The position numbers and the translations under genes are program-made. Positions 6,039-11,069 of a stretch of DNA of 11,069 nt are shown here, in pieces. The notes below the pieces were generated by a model, which saw only the letters and a list, made by a program, of their open reading frames with translations, had not been told where the DNA came from and searched no databases. Each line of letters begins with the position of its first letter. Positions within the stretch are counted from its first letter, which is position 1. Origin of the DNA: CAMBDR01 sp046597185 (GTDB taxonomy: Bacteria; Pseudomonadota; Gammaproteobacteria; Burkholderiales; Burkholderiaceae_D); contig JBKJLF010000117.1 in assembly GCA_046597185.1 (NCBI GenBank), positions 1 through 11,069 of the forward strand, read 5' to 3'.

Positions 6039-7220
6039 TTACAGACGTTCAAAAATCACCGCAATCCCTTGCCCACCACCAATACACATCGTCACCAGTG
6101 CATATTTGCCACCCGTGCGGTGCAATTCATAAATCGCCTTGGTGGCAATGAATGCACCCGAGCAACCGACCGGATGGCCCAGCGCAATTGCGCCGCCATT
6201 CGGGTTGGTTTTGGCGGGGTCCAGGCCCAAACCCTTGTTCACCGCAATCGCTTGCGCCGCAAAGGCTTCATTGGCTTCAATCACATCCATTTGGTCCAGA
6301 CTCAAGCCCGCTTTTTTCAAGGCCAGTTTGGAAGCCGGGATCGGGCCTTCACCCATGATTTCGTTGGGTACGCCAGAAATGGCGTAAGACACAATGCGCG
6401 CCATCGGTTTTTGCCCGGCTTTGGCGGCCACATCGGCTGCTGCCAGCACAAAGAAAGCAGCACCATCGTTAATGCCGGAAGCATTGCCTGCGGTAACGCT
6501 GCCATCGGGTTTGAAAGCCGGTTTCATTTTGGCCAGGGTTTCCATCGTGGTATTCGATTTCACGTATTCGTCGGTGTCAAACACCACATCGCCCTTGCGG
6601 GTTTTTTGTACGATAGGGACGATTTGTGATTTGAAGCGCCCTTCCGCAATCGCCACCGAGGCACGGCGTTGCGATTCGAGGGCAAATGCATCTTGCTCTT
6701 CGCGCGAGATATTCCATTTGGTGGCCAAGTTTTCTGCGGTAATGCCCATATGGCCTACGCCAAATGGGTCAGTCAGAATCGAGACCATCATATCAACCGC
6801 TTTCACATCGCCCATGCGCGCACCCGAGCGCAGTGCCGGCATCATATACGAACCGCGCGACATCACTTCCACGCCGCCGCCAATACCGTAATCAAAATCG
6901 CCCAGCATAATATTTTGCGCTGCCGTAACAATGCCCTGCAAGCCGGAAGAACACAGGCGGCTCACTTGCATCGCAATCGAATCCATCGGCAAACCAGCCT
7001 GGATCGAGGCCACGCGTGACACATAACCATAACGCCCGTCGGTAGGAATACATGTGCCAACGACGGCATTGCCGATCAAATTGGCATCCACACCCGAACG
7101 TGCAATGGCTTCCTTCATGACCAAGCCTGCCAGTTCGGCCGGTTCCATGGTTGAGAGTGAACCGCCAAATGAACCAATGGCGGACCGGGCTGCGCTGAGA
7201 ACGACTACATCTTTGCTCAT
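6039..7220 (-). CDS. Thiolase: acetyl-CoA acetyltransferase / beta-ketothiolase (BktB-like)
   Basis: A complete 393-residue thiolase, the standard family length. It condenses two acyl-CoA molecules to a 3-ketoacyl-CoA or cleaves it in reverse, feeding polyhydroxyalkanoate synthesis or fatty-acid breakdown. Catalytic residues are clear: nucleophile C90 in VSRLCSSGLQ, H349 in ALGHPVGCSGA, and C379 in MCIGGGQG. NEAFAAQ and NASGINDGAA are also present. From memory, the KGDVVFDTDE, GLDPAKTNPNG and YALVTMCIGGGQGIA runs resemble BktB of Cupriavidus, but specificity cannot be read from this. The start at 7220 (MSKDVVVLS) is preceded by AAGGAG at ideal spacing; a longer frame from 7304 adds 28 residues with no family resemblance. 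It is a single gene with no neighbour on its strand, divergent from the metallopeptidase gene and convergent with the SDR gene. Confidence 0.93.
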   Translation of the reverse strand: MSKDVVVLSAARSAIGSFGGSLSTMEPAELAGLVMKEAIARSGVDANLIGNAVVGTCIPTDGRYGYVSRVASIQAGLPMDSIAMQVSRLCSSGLQGIVTAAQNIMLGDFDYGIGGGVEVMSRGSYMMPALRSGARMGDVKAVDMMVSILTDPFGVGHMGITAENLATKWNISREEQDAFALESQRRASVAIAEGRFKSQIVPIVQKTRKGDVVFDTDEYVKSNTTMETLAKMKPAFKPDGSVTAGNASGINDGAAFFVLAAADVAAKAGQKPMARIVSYAISGVPNEIMGEGPIPASKLALKKAGLSLDQMDVIEANEAFAAQAIAVNKGLGLDPAKTNPNGGAIALGHPVGCSGAFIATKAIYELHRTGGKYALVTMCIGGGQGIAVIFERL

Positions 7221-7249
7221 GAGATACTCCTTCAAAGTAAGTGCGCTTG

Positions 7250-7280
7250 ATTCTATCAAATTTTTTGCACTGCAACACAA
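7250..7280 (-). promoter_or_regulatory. Candidate thiolase promoter with overlapping palindrome
   Basis: Read on the minus strand, TAGAAT (7255-7250) is a good -10 box about 30 bases upstream of the thiolase ATG. A loose -35, TTGTGT (7280-7275), lies 19 bases away. Between them sits a perfect 11-base palindrome, TTGCA-C-TGCAA (7265-7275), well placed for a repressor. No regulator can be named from it. The rest of the 216-base divergent gap holds an AT-rich plus-strand TAATAT (7387-7392), but I see no matching -35 for the metallopeptidase gene. Confidence 0.35.
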
Positions 7281-7436
7281 GTATTTGCGGATTAAAAAAG
7301 ACAAAAGCGAATCGATAGCGCTGTCATCAGGTAACGATCATTAAAAAAACTCTGGATTCCTTAAACCGGGCAGGTGGGTGGTGCTGTAATATACGTGTCA
7401 AAAACAGCGGTCAAAATTTCACATTCCGGGAAAAAA

Positions 7437-9269
7437 ATGGATTTTAAGAAAACGGTATATCTTGCGACGTTTTTGCTCACTCTTGCGCTACTGGGTGCCA
7501 CCTTGGCCTCATCTGCTGTGACATCTGCCAAGGCATCGGCTGCGGCCAGCAAATCGTCGGGACAATCTGCTGCCACCAGCCTGGCTGCCCGGCGGAAGTT
7601 GTTGAATACCTTGATCCGGCAACAATGGGAAAACCGCTTGCGGCAAGATCCCGAATTGGCCTCCAGTTTGGGTGACAAACGCTATAACCACCAATTGCAT
7701 GATTTTTCTCAAGCTGGCCTGGAGGCCGAACACAAAGGAGACCGGGATTTTTTAAAACGCTTTGAAGCCATTAATAGCCAAGGGTTTAGTGCGGAAGAAA
7801 AACTCAATCTCGACTTGATGCTGCGCCAGTTGCGGCTGAAGGTGGAAGAAATCAGTTTCAAAAAATGGCAAATGCCGATGACGCAAAACTGGGGCGATCA
7901 GCTCGAAATGGCGGAAATGGTGGGGTGGTTGCCGTTTGCAACAGTGAAAGATTATGACGATTATTTGGCGCGGCTAAAACAGTTGCCAATCTTGTTTGAG
8001 CAAAACATCGTGCAAATGCGCCTTGGCATGAAAAACCGCCATCTGCCGCCGCAGTATTTACTCGAAAAAGTGGCGCGCCAATGTGAGGATATGGCGACCA
8101 CGGAGGTCGGGGCGATACCCTTCATGCAGCCTTTGAAAAAAATGCCTGCCACCTTCTCGCTTGTCGAGCAGCAGCGTTTGCGTGCGGCAATCACCGAGGC
8201 GGTGACGCAGCACGTGGTGCCCGGCTATCAAAAATTAGCCAAATTTGTGCGTGAAGAATATGCGCCGCAAGGCCGTCAGGCACCCGGCCTTTGGGCTCTG
8301 GACGATGGCGAAGCTTACTACCGATTTTTGGCCCGGAAATACACCACCACCGATCTTGAGCCGGAGGCGATTCATCAGCTTGGTTTGCGTGAGGTGGCGC
8401 GGATTGAAGCCCTGATGTTGGCTGCGGCCAAGAAACAAGGTTTTGCCGACTTGAAAAGTTTTAACGCCATGGTCTTGGCCAATCCTGCGCTACATCCAAA
8501 ATCCGGCCAGGAAATTCTCGATTTGTATGGCAAATACACGGAGCAAATGTATCGCAAGCTGCCGAAATTATTTGGTCGCTTGCCCAGAACCAAACTGATT
8601 GTCAAGCCGGTGGACGCGTTTCGCGAAAAAGAATCGGCTGCTGCCTACTATAACAATGGTACGCCCGATGGCTCGCGCCCTGGCAATGTGATGGTCAATA
8701 CGGGTGATTTTGCCCAGCGCCTGACGCTCTCGATTGAAACCACAGCGCTGCACGAAGGCGTGCCGGGCCACCACATGCAAGTGACGATTGCGCAGGAATT
8801 GCAGGGTATCCCCGCGTTTCGGCGGCACGGCGAATACACCGCCTATGTGGAAGGATGGGCTTTGTATTCGGAGCGCTTGGGCGAAGAGCTGGGTTTCTTT
8901 CAAGACCCGTTCAGTTATTACGGCCATTTGCAAGATGAAATGTTACGCGCCATCCGTCTGGTGGTGGATACGGGGGTGCATGCCAAACAATGGAGCCGCC
9001 AGCAAATGGTCGATTTTTTCCATACGCATTCGGGCATCGAAGAAGTGGATATTCAAAGTGAAACCGACCGCTATATTGCCAACCCTGGCCAGGCTTTGGG
9101 GTATAAGATCGGGCAATTAAAAATCATCGAATTGCGCGACTATGCCAGTACGCGCCTGGGCAAAAAGTTTGATATTCGCGCCTTTCATGATGAAATTTTG
9201 GGTGCCGGCCCCTTGCCCATGGATTTGCTGGAACAACGCATGCGTGCCTGGGTGAAATGGCATTATTGA
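7437..9269 (+). CDS. Exported DUF885-family predicted zinc metallopeptidase
   Basis: A 610-residue DUF885 protein. The N-terminus has a Sec-type signal: basic MDFKK, a hydrophobic core of about 16 residues (VYLATFLLTLALLGAT), then Ala/Ser-rich sequence with likely cleavage near residues 27-36. No lipobox Cys is present, so it is probably periplasmic. The signature HEGVPGHH (439-446) resembles the metal-binding motif of gluzincin-like peptidases, and AYVEGWALYSE (469-479) could supply the third metal ligand; substrate and activity are inferred only. Length fits the family (about 550-620). The start at 7437 is chosen because it begins the signal peptide; a longer frame from 7374 adds 21 residues. 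The ribosome site is poor (CGGGAAAA). The last codons (W, H, Y) and stop lie in sequence antisense to a kinase N-box, so the extreme C-terminus was probably acquired at a rearrangement junction near 9256. The preceding LGAGPLPMDLLEQRMRAWV is the normal end of the family. Confidence 0.88.
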   Translation: MDFKKTVYLATFLLTLALLGATLASSAVTSAKASAAASKSSGQSAATSLAARRKLLNTLIRQQWENRLRQDPELASSLGDKRYNHQLHDFSQAGLEAEHKGDRDFLKRFEAINSQGFSAEEKLNLDLMLRQLRLKVEEISFKKWQMPMTQNWGDQLEMAEMVGWLPFATVKDYDDYLARLKQLPILFEQNIVQMRLGMKNRHLPPQYLLEKVARQCEDMATTEVGAIPFMQPLKKMPATFSLVEQQRLRAAITEAVTQHVVPGYQKLAKFVREEYAPQGRQAPGLWALDDGEAYYRFLARKYTTTDLEPEAIHQLGLREVARIEALMLAAAKKQGFADLKSFNAMVLANPALHPKSGQEILDLYGKYTEQMYRKLPKLFGRLPRTKLIVKPVDAFREKESAAAYYNNGTPDGSRPGNVMVNTGDFAQRLTLSIETTALHEGVPGHHMQVTIAQELQGIPAFRRHGEYTAYVEGWALYSERLGEELGFFQDPFSYYGHLQDEMLRAIRLVVDTGVHAKQWSRQQMVDFFHTHSGIEEVDIQSETDRYIANPGQALGYKIGQLKIIELRDYASTRLGKKFDIRAFHDEILGAGPLPMDLLEQRMRAWVKWHY

Positions 9270-10095
9270 GCAGGTTGGCAATCACCCGGCGCAGGCGTGG
9301 TTTATGGACTAACACGGCAAAGGCTTCATTGCCCATGGCCAGTTGTATTTGATGGGCTTGCGCCAGATCATAAAAACGATCCCAGAAATATTGCTTCAAT
9401 TGGCTAACTTGTAGCACTTGTGGCAGCACGGTTTGGCCACTGTTTTCCAGCGTGACCTGGTGGAATACATCACTGATCATGTCCGTCACTTCATGCGCGC
9501 CGCGCAGGGCGATGCCCAGTATTTCGGTAACGGCGGCTTCGGTACTGGTGTTGGCGGCTTTTTGCACCGCGCTGCTCAGCCAAAACAGGGGTTGCATGAT
9601 GTCGTGATTGGCGTGCAAAATGCGTGCGTTGTGTTGTCGCACCTGCGCCAACGTGGCCGTTTGCGCTGCATAGGCTGCGCTCAGTTCGGCGGCCTGCGCT
9701 TCAAAATGGGCGGCGCGGGCTTTTTCCATGATGATGATTTGGGCTTGGGCGGCGTGCTCTTGGGCAATGGCGTTGCGGCGATCTTGTTCCAGTTGTTTTA
9801 GCCAGCGGACGAGGGGTTGCAGGCCAAACACGGTGATGGCGAACATGGCTGAGGTGAGTGGTGCCAGCTTGGTTGCTGCCGTAAAGGCATAGAAAGCGTG
9901 GCCAACGGGTAGCGTGGCAAGCAGGCTGACGTAAATCACTATTGGCCGTTGATGCCATTTTGGGTTGGTGGCGGGTTCCCATTTTGTGCCACGTAGCAAA
10001 CCCAGTAGGCCGAAAACGGGCCAACCTGGCACTTGTTCATTGGGTAACACCGTTATGGGCCAAAGCAAGCGCATCGCTTTTGCCAGCAATACCAT
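9124..10095 (-). pseudogene. Truncated membrane histidine kinase remnant
   Basis: The open frame encodes 323 residues, but only the first 280 (10095 down to 9256) read as a histidine kinase. Two hydrophobic segments (about 51-74 and 77-97) are followed by an Ala/Gln-rich coiled coil (100-155) and an H-box-like ILHANHDIMQPLFWLSSAV, with H164 as the presumed phospho-site, similar to the SHDLRQPL type. The ATPase domain starts and then stops dead inside the N-box, RRVIANLLNNAI (N277, N278). The G1, F and G2 boxes are absent, and the last 43 residues are antisense readings of the DUF885 gene. It cannot bind ATP or autophosphorylate. The 5' end is suspect as well: no ribosome site precedes the ATG at 10095 and an in-frame TAG lies 9 bases upstream. 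Both ends therefore look cut by rearrangement. A short membrane protein product is still possible. Confidence 0.8.
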
Positions 10096-10260
10096 GTTGA
10101 ACTAAACCGCTTCGCGGTGGGTTGTTGATCAACGAAACACCGCTCTGGCCCACTTTACACTTGCGCGGGCGTAACACCCCCGACAACTTTTTTCACCTTC
10201 TACCGCACCTTGCCCTACGTTGAAATTGGGAATTTCCCCAATTTAGCCTAGGAGTCAGTC
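10096..10260. other. Non-coding leader between kinase remnant and recombinase; probable mobile-element end
   Basis: These 165 bases contain three symmetrical sequences: hairpin ACCGC-TTC-GCGGT (10106-10118), 10-base palindrome GTTGATCAAC (10124-10133), and the larger inverted repeat listed at 10223-10244. A recombinase start site lies at the right end. Symmetry next to a tyrosine recombinase suggests an element end, a recombination site or an operator. I could not identify core sites of a known integron or insertion-sequence family, and no convincing promoter was found. Confidence 0.4.
10223..10244. repeat. 22-base inverted repeat just upstream of the recombinase
   Basis: AAATTGGG (10223-10230) and CCCAATTT (10237-10244) are a perfect 8-base inverted repeat around the 6-base spacer AATTTC. 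The right arm ends 5 bases before the recombinase ribosome site, AGGAG (10250-10254). It could be an operator, a hairpin that tunes translation, or a binding site of the recombinase. Confidence 0.6.
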
Positions 10261-11069
10261 ATGAGTGCCTTACGCCAACAGATGCAAAACGACATGGTGT
10301 TACGTGGTTTTGCAAGCCGTACCCAAGAAGCTTATCTTGCCTGTGTGACCGGCATTGCCCGGTATTACCATTGTTCACCAGCCAGCTTGTCGCAAGATGA
10401 AGTCCAGCATTACCTTCTACACCTGATTAACGAGCGCAAGCTGTCATGGTCTTCCACCAATCAGGCTTGCAGTGCATTGCAGTTTCTGTCTCACATCACG
10501 CTCAACCAGCCAGCCGTCACCTTTATTATTCCGCGCCGTAAAGTTGGGGCCAAGCTGCCGGACATTTTGTCACGGGAAGAAGTGGGCAGAATTCTTGATG
10601 CGGCAAGCCAAGTGACCCATCGTACCCTGCTGATGGCAACCTATGCGGCTGGCCTGCGGGTGTCAGAACTTTGCAAGCTGAAAGCGCTTGATATCGACAG
10701 CGCCCGCATGCTGCTGCGCATTGAACAGGGCAAAGGCGCAAAGGACCGGTTCAGCCTGCTTTCGCCAGAACTGCTGGCGCAATTTCGGCAGTACTGGCTT
10801 GCCAAGCGACCACGCACATGGTTTTTCCGTCGCCCAAGCTGATGGATCAGCCAATTTCCATTGAGATGGCGCCGCGCATCTTCCATGCCTGCAAAGAGCG
10901 TGCTGGCATTACCAAGGCAGGCGGCATTCACAGCTTGCGCCATGCTTTTGCCACCCACCTGCTGGAAGCCGGGGTCGATCTGCACACCATTTCCCAACTC
11001 ATGGGCCACACCCACATTTCCACCACGGCACGTTATTTCCACTGCAAGACACAGGTGGTTATCACCGGG
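10261..11069 (+). pseudogene. Tyrosine recombinase/integrase split by a frameshift (runs off the right edge)
   Basis: A site-specific recombinase of the XerC/D-like group, resembling integrases that travel with IS91-type elements. The start ATG at 10261 follows AGGAG with ideal spacing. Residues 1-90 are the SAM-like core-binding domain (LRGFASRTQEAYL); the catalytic domain follows with R133 (AGLRVSEL) and K161 (GKGAKDR). The frame ends at 10842 after RPRTWFFRRPS. In the -1 frame the rest of the domain continues from about 10818 to the edge: HSLRHAFATHLLEAG (His 10929-10931, Arg 10938-10940), GHTHISTTARYFH (His 11007-11009, nucleophile Tyr 11034-11036). Adding one T to the T5 run at 10822-10826 restores one frame reading W-F-F-P, the usual WxFP sequence at this place. 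All catalytic residues survive, so the break is recent, a sequencing error or, less likely, ribosomal slippage. Family length is about 290-330, so nearly all is present. Confidence 0.88.

Noticed and set aside
6069..6629. 186-residue plus-strand frame opposite the thiolase
   Set aside because: The thiolase on the other strand is complete with all catalytic residues; this frame is His/Arg/Phe-rich antisense.
9418..9801. 127-residue plus-strand frame opposite the kinase remnant
   Set aside because: Gly/Phe-rich antisense of the Ala/Gln-rich coiled coil and H-box region; the kinase reading on the minus strand explains the sequence.
10099..10102. GAAC tetranucleotide at the presumed element edge, read as an IS91-type target site
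   Set aside because: A four-base match is expected by chance, and IS91-type elements are thought to show this tetranucleotide at the other (ori) end relative to the accompanying genes.
10096..10260. Integron attI/attC site in front of the recombinase
   Set aside because: The recombinase lacks the extra IntI-specific insert and I see no paired core sites of the GTTRRRY/RYYYAAC type.
10819..10830. Programmed -1 frameshifting as the main explanation of the split recombinase
   Set aside because: G-TTT-TTC is not a good X-XXY-YYZ heptamer, no stimulatory hairpin stands out downstream, and this gene family is not known to me to use it; single-base loss in the T-run is simpler.

Overview
The window looks like a piece of a betaproteobacterial chromosome. 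The evidence is a BktB-like beta-ketothiolase, a two-component/c-di-GMP pair, and an SDR39U1-type epimerase fused to a membrane domain. Base composition is moderate (roughly 50-55% GC by eye). A Neisseriales-like or related beta lineage is possible, but I cannot fix the genus from sequence alone.

Layout from left to right. (1) The start of a GMC-family flavin oxidoreductase runs off the left edge on the minus strand (1-282). (2) A two-gene signalling operon follows: a response regulator with a GGDEF diguanylate cyclase output (545-1549), overlapped by one base by a cytoplasmic histidine kinase (1549-2772). (3) Next is a type II toxin-antitoxin module with a repeat-rich promoter: an unusually long antitoxin with a C-terminal Xre/MbcA/ParS-type domain (2854-3642), then a RES-domain toxin expected to consume NAD+ (3635-4288). 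(4) Directly behind, on the same strand, lie a short protein matching only the N-terminal part of the DUF4166 family (4305-4544) and a 487-residue membrane/SDR fusion protein (4552-6015). (5) A complete thiolase is convergent with that gene (6039-7220, minus). (6) Divergent from the thiolase is an exported DUF885-type predicted metallopeptidase (7437-9269). (7) The right end is rearranged. It holds a second histidine kinase gene (minus) broken in the middle of its ATPase N-box, exactly where it meets the DUF885 stop codon, and a tyrosine recombinase gene (from 10261) whose two halves lie in different frames.

How the parts work together. The kinase probably phosphorylates D62 of the GGDEF regulator and so controls c-di-GMP synthesis. 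The RES toxin is presumably neutralised by the upstream antitoxin, which probably also represses the promoter through the repeats at 2805-2856. The DUF4166-like and SDR genes may be co-transcribed with the TA pair, since gaps are only 16 and 7 bases. The right-hand 1.9 kb looks like mobile-element traffic: a kinase remnant lies between a deletion or fusion junction near 9256 and a recombinase unit that starts somewhere between about 10096 and 10260.

The most interesting points are the extended antitoxin with its repeat operator, the fusion junction where the metallopeptidase gene takes its last codons and stop from the antisense of a kinase N-box, and the recombinase frameshift in a T5 run with all catalytic residues retained. 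I saw no tRNA, rRNA, CRISPR array or convincing strong intrinsic terminator.
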